Origin: Paraphaeosphaeria minitans
Taxonomy: Eukaryota > Ascomycota > Dothideomycetes > Pleosporales > Didymosphaeriaceae
DNA: 64,000 nt
Assembly (NCBI GenBank): GCA_015832175.1
Contig: WJXW01000015.1
Location: forward strand, 1,302,001-1,366,000
Direction of reading: 5' to 3'
The notes under the pieces are model-generated. The model had not been told where the DNA came from. It did not search any database and saw only the letters and a list, made by a program, of their open reading frames with translations. The position numbers were made by a program, and so were the translations under genes. Of this stretch, positions 1 through 9,637 are shown piece after piece. Numbering within the stretch: position 1 is the stretch's first letter; every line of letters begins with the position of its first letter.

Positions 1-398
1 CTACCCTTGTCGTAACATCGAGAACGTGCATATCTAGCCCATGCACCTCATCGCGCTTCATGCCTAGGGTCTCAGCTTTGTGGGCCATCTGCAAGCCTCT
101 TCACGCAGACCAGGTGCGCGCTGCACCCGTTCTCCTTGTTCCCAACAATAGCGGACCGTGCAGGCGGAGAAGAAGGAGACATGGCGTTAAGGCGGAAGCG
201 CGGCAAACAGTCATGAACCTATATTTAAGGCACTGAGGTTTCCACACATTATCAGGGCTACTGGACTTTACCGACATTGATATTCGCATCTTCGTTGGAA
301 AAGCAGAAGCCAAGGTAAGCCCAAGAAAGACGAAGGTATGATTGCATGCTCAGGATGACACAGGAACGCCTCTTGCTACACTACTACGAACATTCAGA
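1..398. other. non-genic; copy of a duplicated upstream segment
   Basis: I see no convincing gene here. The stretch around 75-135, with the core CTGCAAGCCTCTTCA, is clearly similar to 1149-1210, which lies upstream of the next small gene. This suggests that an upstream region and its gene were duplicated together. A weaker third match to the same core lies near 800. Confidence 0.4.
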
Positions 399-653
399 AT
401 GCCTAGCAACTCATCCAGCTCCGGCACAAACGGCTCCAATACCGGACGTGTTGGAACCAACCCCCAGCCGAATGGTAACGACGGGGTTACCATCCGCGAT
501 GACCAAAGTAACACTTCCGGAAATGCTGCGGATAGCTCTCCGCCCGCCAGATACACAACAGACTTCCTGGACGATCCTGCAGGAACTCGTACCTTCGATC
601 TCAGCGCTTTGTACGATAATCCTCAGACCAATGGCAATGACTCAAAGACGTGA
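399..653 (+). CDS. hypothetical small Ser/Asn/Thr-rich protein (84 aa)
   Basis: An open frame from ATG at 399 to a stop at 653. It is rich in Ser, Asn, Gly and Thr and shows no recognised domain, signal peptide or membrane segment. Its composition resembles the 181-aa protein at 1651-2196: an N-terminal polar low-complexity stretch, then a short segment with Asp and Phe. The DNA upstream of both is also similar. It may be a diverged paralogue or just a chance open frame. Longer start codons upstream are possible (position 342 in the same frame is not ATG). Confidence 0.3.
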   Translation: MPSNSSSSGTNGSNTGRVGTNPQPNGNDGVTIRDDQSNTSGNAADSSPPARYTTDFLDDPAGTRTFDLSALYDNPQTNGNDSKT

Positions 654-1650
654 TCATGTCGTTATACCTGGAGCGCGACGGCTAATATCAGACAAGACAT
701 GGAGACCATGGATATTCGATACGAACCCTATGACAATGAGACGGTGCAGAACTAGTTCATGCAATTCATGCTTCTTACTCCAATCTCGTGACCCGTCTAT
801 AAGCCTCTTCATACGTGTTCCTGGTTTCACCGATTAACAGTAGAACAAGGTTAGTTGCCTTTGCATCAACTATAACTCTTTCTGTACGCTGCATCGAAAC
901 CAGACCTGCGGCAGCTAGAAGCTCACCCCTGGGATATTAGCGTGGGATACTGCAGGCTTCTCGTGACTGGACTCTAGGCGAAAAGCGGATTACATGCAGT
1001 AATGCTACTCAAGTGCCACTCCGATCTATTAGATACCTAATTTGTAGATTGCCAATACTTGATCGACAAGGATTGCTGTGCGCTCAGCATTGACCAGAGA
1101 GGTGCAGTGCTCGTGTGTGCACCTCACCGCGGTTCAATCCTTGTAGGCCCCAACTTTGTAATCTGCCTGCAAGCCTCTTCATACATGCAGAGAGGCGCGG
1201 CATCCGTGCTCGTCAAGTTGGACAGTGCAGTAGCGTGTAGGTGGATGTGTCGAAGCGCAAAGCGGAGTGCGGTAAGCGTACAGAGACCGGAGGGGTATAT
1301 TAGACCTTACCATCTCCATTACCATCGACCACTGCATTCTACTGCGGCCTTATCTTCGCATCTTCTCTGGAATCCCTTCCAATCTGTTCTTGCGAAAAGC
1401 ATCAGACATTCTCGCTGAGGTACATCCCTTATCGAATCCATTAAGGCCACCCAGTGTCTGTAGCACGCTCTTCCTTCACAGCCTCCTGCTGGGATACTGG
1501 TTACTACTGGCACGCGTACGGAACTCTCCTTTTGACCTCCCTAAGGACCACAAAGGTCCAAAACACTTTCCTCGTATATACAACGCACTCACATAATGTT
1601 AGTAACTTGGCTCAGCACCATACCGTATACTACTTTCAGACGTAGTAAGC
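654..1650. other. non-genic interval with duplicated promoter-like segment
   Basis: Only short, low-quality open frames are present. Positions 1149-1310 resemble 75-240, and the CATCTTC-containing pyrimidine-rich stretch near 1355-1375 resembles the one near 285-297. The segment therefore looks like a second copy of the DNA found upstream of the gene at 399. Confidence 0.4.
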
Positions 1651-2196
1651 ATGTCCACCTCCAATGAACAACCGCAACCCCCCCAACAGGGAGGTGTCGC
1701 CATAGATGGACATCCACAACCTCTAAGTAGCAACCCCGTCAACACTGATGGGGGAACAACAAGCAGCACCGCGAACACTGCTTCAGAAAGTAGTAATCAA
1801 TCAACTTACTTCAGCGACTTTATACCCCCCGCCAGCGAAGAATTTCAGAGACGGTGGGAAGCTGCCGCTGGACGTAGCCGAGTCGCACATGGCGAGCGCA
1901 GCCAGGCTGAAGATCGACAGGAAGGTGTCGCTACAAATGGACGTCCACATCCTCTAGGTAGCAACCCTGTCACTACCGGTGGTGAGACAACAAGCAGTGC
2001 CGTGAACACTGCTTCAGAAAGCAATGATCAACCAACTCGATTCGATTTCCTCCCTAACGCGGAACGCACCAACGAGGAAAATCAAAGACTTCAAAGACTG
2101 TGGGTCGGTGATGTTATACGTGGCCAGGTCGCACATGGCGTGCGCAGTCAGGCCGAAGGTGGTAACACTACAAATAACAGATCTAACACCCGCTGA
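1651..2196 (+). CDS. hypothetical polar protein with two internal repeats (181 aa)
   Basis: ATG at 1651, stop at 2196. The protein is Ser/Thr/Asn/Gln-rich and has no recognised family. It is built of two tandem copies of a unit of about 76-80 residues. Both copies start with a Gly-Val-Ala motif, carry a TTSSxxNTASES-like stretch, then an acidic/aromatic segment, and end in VAHGxRSQAE (about residues 15-87 and 91-168). A short Asn-rich tail follows. There is no signal peptide or membrane segment. In-frame duplication with substitutions on both copies suggests the frame is or was translated. Function unknown. Confidence 0.5.
   Translation: MSTSNEQPQPPQQGGVAIDGHPQPLSSNPVNTDGGTTSSTANTASESSNQSTYFSDFIPPASEEFQRRWEAAAGRSRVAHGERSQAEDRQEGVATNGRPHPLGSNPVTTGGETTSSAVNTASESNDQPTRFDFLPNAERTNEENQRLQRLWVGDVIRGQVAHGVRSQAEGGNTTNNRSNTR
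1693..2155 (+). repeat. tandem duplication of about 230 bp inside the gene
   Basis: The two DNA copies, about 1693-1920 and 1924-2155, encode the two protein repeats described for the gene at 1651. They have diverged by substitutions and small in-frame length differences. Neither copy contains a stop in the coding frame. Confidence 0.6.
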
Positions 2197-3041
2197 CCTC
2201 CTTCAAGAGCATCCTCCCACGCCTGCACCATCGTCGACCGATTCCAATTCCCCGATTGCACCGGATCACCGAAACGATGCGACAGTCAATGGACAAGCTT
2301 CGAGAGACAGGCGAGTTGAAGCAACATCTTGAGGATTACTTGCCAGTCGCCACTGAGGAAGAAATGGAGAGGCTAGGGTTGAATCGTTGGTAGTTATACC
2401 ATATGTGGTAGGCGACGGACAGTTGACGGAACCCATGTGGACTCGGGCGATCAACATCGTCACGCTGACGCAAAGGTAACGCTATCTGAATTGGTGGCAT
2501 CGATAGTGAAGAGCAAACGCAGACGACTGGACGTGGTAGATCTTGATTTTTCGGAGTCACGGAGTCATCGCCACTCTCTATTTAACATACCCAACTTAAT
2601 CTACAATCTTTACATCCACCCACTCTACGCGCCTGACAACATGTACTGATACAGTCGGTATCGCCACTATTGAAGTGTTGCGAATGTCGCCCCTCGTGGA
2701 GGAGCGCGCGACGTGTACTGCGGCTCTTATGTGATCTTCTCGTGAATGCTCGTGCCCGTTGTGTTTCTCATGGCAGACTAAAGGCGGGCATAGCCATGCT
2801 AAGAATAGGTGCAGAGGGCACAAGAGAGGGGGGCCCAAAACTAGGCCTTATACGGAGGCCTTCTGTGTGGCTACTTTTGGGCAAATAATAACTCTAGGAG
2901 ACTGTTTTCGGGCCCCGTTCCGTCGTTGTCTCCAGGGCCTCGTGTACAGTACTGTACAGTACAGTAAGCGTCCCCACAATCTTTCGCGCCAAATGTGCTG
3001 ATCTTCTATATGCAAAAAAGTCACTGCTGCTAGTCGATACG
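2197..3041. other. non-genic interval
   Basis: I see no supported gene. A perfect 12-bp palindrome TACAGTACTGTA lies at 2945-2956, just downstream of the kinase gene, which converges on this interval from the right. Confidence 0.4.
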
Positions 3042-5442
3042 TCATGCGTCCCCTCGTGCATCTGTTTCCTCCAAATCGCGCCGTGCTGCCCTCAGGATCT
3101 CTTTCATCTCGTCGTATAGCTTTTCATTTGGATCTCTCCACCTCCCACCGCCAGGAAATACCTTTCGCCGCAGTTTGTTGATACAAGGTATCAGGGGCTG
3201 GTAGTATGGCGTGAATGTCTCACCCACAATCCTCAGAAAATCCCTTTCATCATCCACAACGCCCTTTTTCGCACCAGCCAATTCTTCCGTATCCAGGTAA
3301 TTCCATTTATCAAATCGCGGCACTGTTCTTCCTTGATTTGGTCCGGTGTAGTGAATGCATATCCAGAACAGCACCCAGAAAAACGATTCGAGATCGTGCA
3401 TGAACGAGTGAATTTCGTCATCGAGGAGCACCCCGATCGCCATGAACGCCCTTGTGCCAGTTTTTCCACGCGCCCCTGAAGACGTCTCGCGTTGCTCTTT
3501 GACAGCTAGGTCGAGATCGATGATGCATGCGGACCAAGAAGGGTTTTTTTCATCTTCGTTTATTATAAGGTTGTCTGGGGATACGTCGCCTTGTAACAGG
3601 TCGGCCTCCGTCCGTAGCGATTCGTGTCCTACGATGTGATTTTCTAGCGCAGCGAGTAGCGTTATCGGCGAGCTGGCTTGGTATATGGGTACCCCAAAAT
3701 CGCGAAGAATGACGCGGCGATGAACTCGATTTGCTGTGGCTTTTCCACCTTTGACTGGTGAGCTCGAACAAGTTCGCTTACTGGGTGGTAACGGCGCGTT
3801 CGTGCAGCTCGACGACCGCTTCCTTCCAGCAGCAGTGCTGCTTCGACCGGTTCGTGAGCTACGATGACCATTACTGCGTGGAGGCGGCATCGAGCTTTCC
3901 GGTCTGTAATTTGTCGCTTCGGTAACATCAAGGCCTTGTCGCACATTCTCGCGGATGTCATCCTCTTGGCTACCCACGTGGACTGTCTCGTGGTGGTGGT
4001 ATCTTGCGACGTTGACCACACCCTTCTCGGTTGCCTCTCGTAGAAGCTCTCCCTCTTCGTCACGCTCTGGATATTGCCACGAGTCTTTGATGACAAGAGG
4101 CGCTTTTGACTCGTCTCCCTCACGGTGGGCTTTCCAGCAGGTCGTTGCTCGGCCAGCGATGCAAGGTGTCCGTCTGATCACCTCGTCAATGATGAGACGC
4201 TCAATGCAGCCGTCCCGTTCGATGTCGATATATCGCTTGTCGTTATCGGTGACAATAGTAGGGTCGAATCCAAGCTGCTCTTCATTCAGCCACAGAAATC
4301 CAAGTACGGCGGACACAAATTGCAACCCATCTTCATTGATATCAAAGGATTCGGACGCGATACCTCCCAGCCGGTCAAATTCCCACAGTCGCATGCGCGA
4401 GCCACATATTGTAAAGCCAAGAACGAAGCGGCGATCGTCCTGAGCAGCGAACACCTCCCTCGCGTATCGTCCCAGATCGAGCCAGGCCTTAGAGGCTCTA
4501 TCGTCCAAAGGATTACTCTTGAGTTCTCCCGGTATGAGGATGTCCGACCAGCGGTACCTAGCATTCGCGTCGGCGTGTCGGTGGTCTACAAAGCCGACGT
4601 CCATCTTGCGTTCGGCGATGGAGCCTCGAAGGGGCTTGTGGGGCTGTGCAAGCAGTCGCCGTTGAGGTCTGGAGGTAGGATCGTGTTGCGCTGCGAAGTC
4701 TACAAGCTGGCCGATTAGCGGCGCAAACCAACCCAGCACGTCGCGTTCCTGCGGATCTTCAGGCCAACCTTGCCAGCCGTTTCCTTGTTGATAGAGCGGA
4801 CTCTCCTCATTCTTGCACTGTTCGAACACAGCCTGCGATACTGATTCCAGATCCGGTACGCCTCTAAAGAAGGCCTCAGGGAAGCCGGGCACCCCAACAT
4901 ATAGCTGACCCAGTTCATCCTTCAGCACACCGTCCATATGCTTACGGTATTCGCTTGAGTTCGCGAAGCTGCCTGTGTTGTGTAGCCATGGCGTCTGCTG
5001 GAACGACGATATAGGACGGGGCGGAGGGGTCGATTCGGTGACAGCGCGGTAGACAGCGTTCCAGATGCATTCATCGGACTCGTTGTTAAGAACCGCTCTG
5101 AGGAAAGGTATGATTCGCTCGGCGTCAAAGTCCTCGGACTCAGTTGATAGTTCCAGCCTCAAAAGATCGCTACGAAGGGTACCGCGACCAGCGGCCGATG
5201 GGAGTGATCGTGCAACTGATAGACCCTGCAAAGCCACAATGAGGTGGACGGCCAGGTCTTTCACTCCTACTGTCGTTAGATATAGTCATTCCGAATCCGA
5301 GGCTACTACCTTTACTTGACGCATTCAGTTGCGCGGACGCGCTGATATCCTCATAATTCGCGTCGCGGAGTTGATGGAAGGCAACTAAGCCATCACCTAT
5401 CGGTTCGCGCTGAATGATGTGTGCTCGGGCTGCAATCATCAT
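3042..5442 (-). CDS. FunK1-type protein kinase, two exons (784 aa)
   Basis: A fungal-specific FunK1-family protein kinase, predicted to transfer phosphate to protein; its substrate and location are unknown. The long exon, 5269-3042, has no ATG in its first part. A short upstream exon, 5442-5316, starts with ATG and joins in phase through a 46-nt intron (5315-5270, donor GTAAAG, TCTAACGACAG at the 3' end). In the 784-aa model the ATP-binding lysine is in LVIKDSW (about 437). The catalytic loop is QGDVSPDN (602-609), the metal-binding motif is IIDLDLA with DLD in place of DFG (627-629), and GTRAFMA stands in the activation-segment position. HDLESFFWVLFWI is the typical helix that follows. A Ser/Arg-rich basic insert (about 500-560) separates the two kinase lobes. 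Length and motif order match complete family members, so the gene looks intact. FunK1 kinases expand in lineage-specific fashion in filamentous fungi. Confidence 0.9.
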
Positions 5443-5959
5443 CGCTGGTAGACGCGACGGAGGCGATCGACGTGCTCAAGTATCATCGCGACACAGAATT
5501 GTCGTCGTATGTATTAGGGGCGTTGTGAGGAAGCGATGCAGGCACGACAACGCTCGCCGAGAGGCTGGTCCGGAAGAACATCGGCCCTTTTCAGCGGTGC
5601 TTAGTGCCGGCAGCGAAATATCACGCACAGACCAGCTGCCCTGGAAGCAGATTTCCGCAGCAACGTTACAGTACCTCGATAGACTGGAAACTTCACATTA
5701 CAGGTTCAGCCTGGGACAGGTGGTAGGAAGCCATTCTCCGGTCAAGCCCTTCATCGCTTGGGGCATGCATCCAAGACTGACTCCGTCTGACTCATCCTGT
5801 GTGGACTCAGGTTGTTGATTGCCGCATTAACATAACGAAAATGTGCCAGCCTAGATACTGTGGGTATATAGGCTTGTAGCCTCCGGCTTCTTCGCCAGAT
5901 ACGAATGGACGGACTCTCTTATCTTGACAGTAAGAAATCCCATCAGAATAATATTACAG
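5443..5959. other. non-genic interval
   Basis: No supported gene. It would contain the promoter of the leftward kinase gene. Confidence 0.35.
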
Positions 5960-6117
5960 GATATGCTATCACCTGCAAATGGATCTTTAGCCGATCTCCT
6001 CCAGCTATCGACTCTTGTCCCACCACGACGAGGGACAACGAACTGAACCTCATTGCGTACCTTCGACTGCGCCGCAGCTGGAACCTGGGGCCAATTCAGA
6101 CTTCCTATCACGATTAG
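5960..6117 (+). pseudogene. truncated SANT/Myb-like gene copy
   Basis: The stretch matches the genes at 7364 and 8645. The DNA around 5980-6020 (GATC..CTCCAGCT.TCGACTCTTGTCCC) is nearly that of 7388-7422. The translated segment ELNLIAYLRLRRSW is the core of the SANT-like helix region. The copy lacks the normal start and the basic KR-rich segment just before the domain. It breaks off right after the tryptophan helix, next to the left arm of the neighbouring inverted repeat. A decayed fragment rather than a gene. Confidence 0.7.
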
Positions 6118-6167
6118 CATTCTTGTATTTGTGCTTCATGTATTCAAAGCCTGTGAGAGATTAGGAA

Positions 6168-6504
6168 GTGCGCGCATCGCCGGTGCCAGTGGGTGCAGAA
6201 GCCCGGATAGCATGTGAAAAACTAGGAAGTGTGCGGATGGCCGGCGCCACACGATGATAACTTAGGTAAGGTTTCGGTCCGAAGAGTCTGGTTGAAAATG
6301 ACTCGGTTTCCCATTCGAAATCCTCAATCCTTTAACTACATCTTTTTGGGTCTCCTATGAAATGATTACAGTAGATCCTCGGACAGGGTCGCGATTACTT
6401 ATCTGCAGAAGCTTCACTGCGCGCATAAATTGCGAGCACGCACTTCGTGTGCGGACCCGGGCTCATAACCTGTTGAGATAAGTGATGTTCATAAACCATT
6501 CGTC
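6168..6504. repeat. left inverted-repeat arm of SANT cassette A
   Basis: The reverse complement of this segment matches 7862-8200 in order along its whole length. Landmarks: CACTTATCTCAACAGGTT (6459-6476 reversed, 7876-7893 forward), GAAGCTTC.GCAGATAAGT, and CTTTCACATGC/GGGCTTCTGCAC. The arm also contains a local direct repeat (TAGGAAGTGYGCGSATSGCCGG near 6161-6183 and 6221-6243). Similarity is imperfect, so the arms are old or diverged. Confidence 0.7.
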
Positions 6505-6616
6505 ATCTGCTGAACGACACTGAGGGTGCGAGTCTATATATGATTACCTTGCATTGTGTCAGCACCTCTACTGAACTTGGTCAGGTCTGCGATTCAAAGA
6601 CGTTCCTAATACCACC

Positions 6617-6850
6617 CTGTTCCCAGTACCTCCCCGTTACTAGTACCTCTCCGTTCCCAGTACCTCTCTGTTCCCAGTACCTCTCCGTTACTAGTACTCT
6701 CTGTTACTAGTACTCTCTGTTACTAGTACCTCTCTGTTACTAGTACCTCTCTGTTACTAGTACCTCTCCGTTACTAGTACCTCTCTGTTACTAGTACCTC
6801 TCTGTTACTAGTACTCTCCGTTACTAGTACTCTCCGTTACTAGTACCTCT
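6617..6850. repeat. 17-bp minisatellite, about 14 copies
   Basis: Tandem units of 15-17 bp with consensus YYGTTACTAGTACCTCT, starting with variant units that read CCCAGT in place of ACTAGT. It lies inside SANT cassette A, between the left arm and the MITE-like insertion. No reading frame is evident. Confidence 0.9.
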
Positions 6851-6856
6851 GCCCCG

Positions 6857-7036
6857 TTTGTTGAAACATCACAGCGCTGTGACAATAGGTTATGAGCCCG
6901 GACTTTGCCCATACAGCATCTGTTGAAGTGAGTGATATTGTGTTCAATGTAAGGCTGGGTAGATCTAATATATATATCCTCAGTCCTTCCCATAGTGCGA
7001 CACTCTGTGTCGCAACACTGTGATGTTCAACAGCAT
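6857..7036. mobile_element. MITE-like insertion with 24-bp inverted termini
   Basis: The left end TGTTGAAACATCACAGCGCTG is mirrored at the right end by CACTGTGATGTTCAACAG, giving terminal inverted repeats of about 24 bp around roughly 180 bp. The right two thirds (6917-7036) recur at 23,652-23,800 with strong similarity, including TATATATCCTCAGTCC and the CACTGTGATGTT terminus. There is no coding capacity. A non-autonomous DNA transposon is the simplest reading; no clear target duplication was found. Confidence 0.6.
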
Positions 7037-7363
7037 CATGCAACATCACACCGAACAGCTAAGTTTCCGCAAAGAATGAGTGATCTGCGAACGTTAACAA
7101 ATTCTAACGAGTCCATCAGGATATATCAGTGGAAAAGGAAGAGTGGGCGCGCGGCTACCCCTTTTGACAACACTAATAAGTCAGCAAATTCATGCACGGC
7201 CTTACCTCGTCCAAACTCAGTCTCAGTTCATCTATTCAAAACAACCAATACCGCACTAAAGCATCACTTACGCAATCGAGTCTCAAATTACAACATTACA
7301 TGAACTTGGGATGAGCCACCGATTTGCAATTTGAGACCCAAAGCTACCGCAGCGGAACAGAGC

Positions 7364-7774
7364 ATGACAACGTCGAGGAACAGGTCTTTAGTTGATCGCC
7401 TCCAGCTCTCGACTCTTGTCCCTAAGCAATCACGGCGACGAGGGAAAGTGAAAACGCCGCACCGCTGGGCGGACAACGCACTGAATCTTATCGCATATCA
7501 TCATCTGTGCTGCAGCTGGACCTGGGGCCAGATCCAAAGGACATTCTTCCAATTACTGTCGGTCGGCTTAGTAAGACTCGCTATTCGGCGCATCCCTTCT
7601 GAAAGGCAAGCCTACCACGCGCACGCGACATCCTCGACGACTATTAGTCCTACCGGCATCGTATCCAAGTGGATCGACACATTCTTGCTCTTTTACATGT
7701 ATAGGAGACTTCTACCACTCCTGAATCCAACCCCAAGACGGACAGAGGATAATTGTCGAATCTCGCGGTGCTGA
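7364..7774 (+). CDS. short SANT/Myb-like paralogue, probably decayed (136 aa)
   Basis: ATG at 7364, stop at 7774. It is paralogous to the 226-aa protein at 8645. Both have SLVD.L.LST..PK followed by a basic segment, then HRW-x-x-(x)ELNLI.Y and SWTxxQIxRTFF (about residues 35-75). The match continues through an Ala/Ser segment to TGxVxxWI (about residue 110). After that the two diverge completely and this copy ends early. Key positions of the helix region are changed (DNAL instead of DEEL, YHHLCC instead of YLRLRR). It sits between the inverted arms at 6168-6504 and 7862-8200. Possibly a truncated, non-functional copy. Confidence 0.5.
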   Translation: MTTSRNRSLVDRLQLSTLVPKQSRRRGKVKTPHRWADNALNLIAYHHLCCSWTWGQIQRTFFQLLSVGLVRLAIRRIPSERQAYHAHATSSTTISPTGIVSKWIDTFLLFYMYRRLLPLLNPTPRRTEDNCRISRC

Positions 7775-7861
7775 CTGAATGCGGAGGTGCTGACACCTCA
7801 GCACGTGTCAGCTGGCAGTCAAGCTATATAGACTAGCAGCTGCAGGATCTTTTAGATGATA

Positions 7862-8200
7862 ACGAATGAATCAACAACCACTTATCTCAACAGGTTTTGG
7901 GCGCGGCATTGCAAACAGAGCGCTCGCAATGCATGCCCTCATCGAAGCTTCCGCAGATAAGTGATGGAATCCTCAAAGAATCTGACCTTTCTACTACAGA
8001 CCTAAGAGAACAAGAACAACTACCTGGACGAAAAATGGAGAAGACGAAGAATGATATCCTCTTCAACCGGACCCCGCGGATAACAAACCCATCTAACGTT
8101 ACGCCTTGTCGAAGCTAGGCGCTGGCCATCCGCGAACTTCCTGGCCTTTCACATGCCATTTGGGCTTCTGCACTCCCTGAAAGCAGTCATCCGCGCTGTT
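7862..8200. repeat. right inverted-repeat arm of SANT cassette A
   Basis: This is the inverted partner of 6168-6504. With it, the arms enclose a unit of about 2.03 kb (6168-8200) that carries the minisatellite, the MITE-like insertion and the 136-aa SANT-like frame. The arm directly abuts the left arm of cassette B. Confidence 0.7.
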
Positions 8201-8216
8201 GAGATATATAGGAAAT

Positions 8217-8470
8217 GTGTGTTGCTCTGGTATAGACTGCGTTCAAAGGCAGTCCGAGGCTTCGAAGCATCGCGAGGCAAACAACTGCCAGAGATCGGTA
8301 TCGATACAGGAGCAATAATAAGCGATGGCTATGTTTGGCTATTTATAGCGGTGATGTTTTTAGTTAGAGTCGCTCGTCGCTGGAGCGAGTGATTTATAGT
8401 CGCTGGAGTCGCTCGTCGCTGGAGCGAGTGATATTTTTAGTCGCTGGAGTCGCTCGTCGCTGGAGCTGGT
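8217..8470. repeat. left inverted-repeat arm of SANT cassette B
   Basis: Matches the reverse complement of 9390-9637. Shared in order: TGTTG...GACTGCG.TCAA.GGC, GAGGCTT.GA.GCATCGCGAGGC, GATCG.TATCGATACAG.AGCAA, GCGATGGCTATGTT and GTCGCTGGAGTCGCT. Identity is high in these blocks and lower between them. Confidence 0.75.
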
Positions 8471-8490
8471 GATATTTTTAGTCGCTCACC
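8371..8490. repeat. tandem repeat of about 41 bp, three copies
   Basis: The unit contains TCGCTCGTCGCTGGAGCGAG followed by TGATATTTTTAGTCGCTGGAG. It repeats three times at the inner end of the left arm of cassette B. Each unit also holds a short self-complementary core (CTCG...CGAG). Relatives of the GTCGCTGGAG word occur inverted in the right arm. Confidence 0.8.
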
Positions 8491-8644
8491 GAGAGGCGTC
8501 AGTTTGCAGCCAGCACCCTCGTGCTGTTAAGTAAACAAGGAATCAATCAACTATCTCATCGGGTCAATAACTAGTCCTCCACCAATTTGCTAACGTTGAT
8601 AAAGCGACTCAGAAGCGCAGTTGTCTAGGTTGCTTCCCGTACCT

Positions 8645-9325
8645 ATGGATGTGCCAACTGCAGTCGCTGGCTCACTAGTCGACCTTCTTCACTTATCAAC
8701 CCGATCGCCAAAGAAACCACCGCAACGAAAGCGACGGGAACATAAAAACGTGCATCGCTGGACGGACGAGGAACTCAATCTCATTTCTTATCTCCGCCTG
8801 CGTCGCAGCTGGACCTATAGTCAAATCCATAGAACCTTTTTCTCCTCGCTATCATATCCAGCGGTCACGAGGATTCTTCTACGCGCGTCAACCGAAGAAC
8901 TCGTCTATCGAGCAGCAGCAGCTTCATCTGAGATTGCCAATTCCACGGGAACGGTGAGGGCGTGGATCACAAACAGTAGTCAAGTGGCAACATCTACATG
9001 TGCTGCCTTTTTCAAACCGAAGCGAACGCATTTCAACAATATTGACGACCAATCACCAGTTTTTATCGATCGTTTACGATTTCAAGAAACGTGCAAAACG
9101 CACTTGAAGCAAGACACGGTACCCGACGCAGTGTCTCACTCACAACCGCCCACGCCAGGGCTATCCGACCGCAGTCCATCTGTCCTCTTAAGCCAGCTTA
9201 GCGACGCATCCAGTCTAGACCTCTTCGGCCTGGAGGTACGAGTGACTGATACCCCAGCCTGCGGTTCCTTCACACCGAGCTCGCTCAGCGACGAATATTT
9301 TAGCGCAGAAGAGAGCCCACCATGA
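8645..9325 (+). CDS. SANT/Myb-like DNA-binding protein (226 aa)
   Basis: ATG at 8645, stop at 9325. A basic segment (residues 20-35, PKKPPQRKRREHK) could be a nuclear localisation signal. It is followed by a SANT/Myb-like unit, HRWTDEELNLISYLRLRRSW...QIHRTFF (split here), about residues 37-80, with tryptophans at 39 and 56. The remaining 130 residues are Ser/Pro-rich and acidic near the end, as in a regulatory tail. DNA binding is inferred from the motif; the family is not named. CTAAC followed by GACTCAG just upstream (8590-8611) looks like the 3' end of an intron, so a further 5' exon is possible. It is the most complete of three copies in this window and lies between inverted repeats 8217-8470 and 9390-9637. 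Confidence 0.7.
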   Translation: MDVPTAVAGSLVDLLHLSTRSPKKPPQRKRREHKNVHRWTDEELNLISYLRLRRSWTYSQIHRTFFSSLSYPAVTRILLRASTEELVYRAAAASSEIANSTGTVRAWITNSSQVATSTCAAFFKPKRTHFNNIDDQSPVFIDRLRFQETCKTHLKQDTVPDAVSHSQPPTPGLSDRSPSVLLSQLSDASSLDLFGLEVRVTDTPACGSFTPSSLSDEYFSAEESPP

Positions 9326-9389
9326 CCGACACGAAAAATCTCCGTAAATTGACGTCGCTATCTTTAGCGACTAGCGACGCCAGAGACCT

Positions 9390-9637
9390 CGCTATCTCCG
9401 GCGACCAGCGACTCCAGCGACTAGCAACACTATGAATCGCTGAACATAGCCATCGCTGACGACACCGGTCACTATGATCGTTAGCGATCTTTGTCTCTGG
9501 CGACGGAGGCCTTGTCACCACTGCCCCGTGTATGAGTAGACTTGTTGCTACTGTATCGATATCGATCTTTGGCACTTCGCCTCGCGATGCCTCCAAGCCT
9601 CAGATCGCCATTGAGCGCAGTCTCTCGATACAACATT
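9390..9637. repeat. right inverted-repeat arm of SANT cassette B
   Basis: The inverted partner of 8217-8470. The enclosed unit, 8217-9637, is about 1.42 kb and contains only the 226-aa SANT-like gene. No target-site duplication is obvious. Confidence 0.75.

Noticed and set aside
1120..1145. GGTTCAATCC resembling a tRNA T-arm
   Set aside because: No acceptor stem, D-arm or anticodon arm can be folded around it.
2941..2966. GTACAGTA repeats as a regulatory array
   Set aside because: Only a short palindrome and a partial repeat; too little to call more than a simple palindrome.
3215..4718. Open frames of up to 197 aa on the strand opposite the kinase and in its other frames
   Set aside because: They lie inside the kinase exon and have no domain signal; the kinase frame carries all the conserved motifs.
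7331..7363. Upstream extension of the SANT-like frame from a non-ATG codon
   Set aside because: A TTG start is not expected for a fungal nuclear gene; the first ATG at 7364 matches the position of the basic segment in the paralogue.
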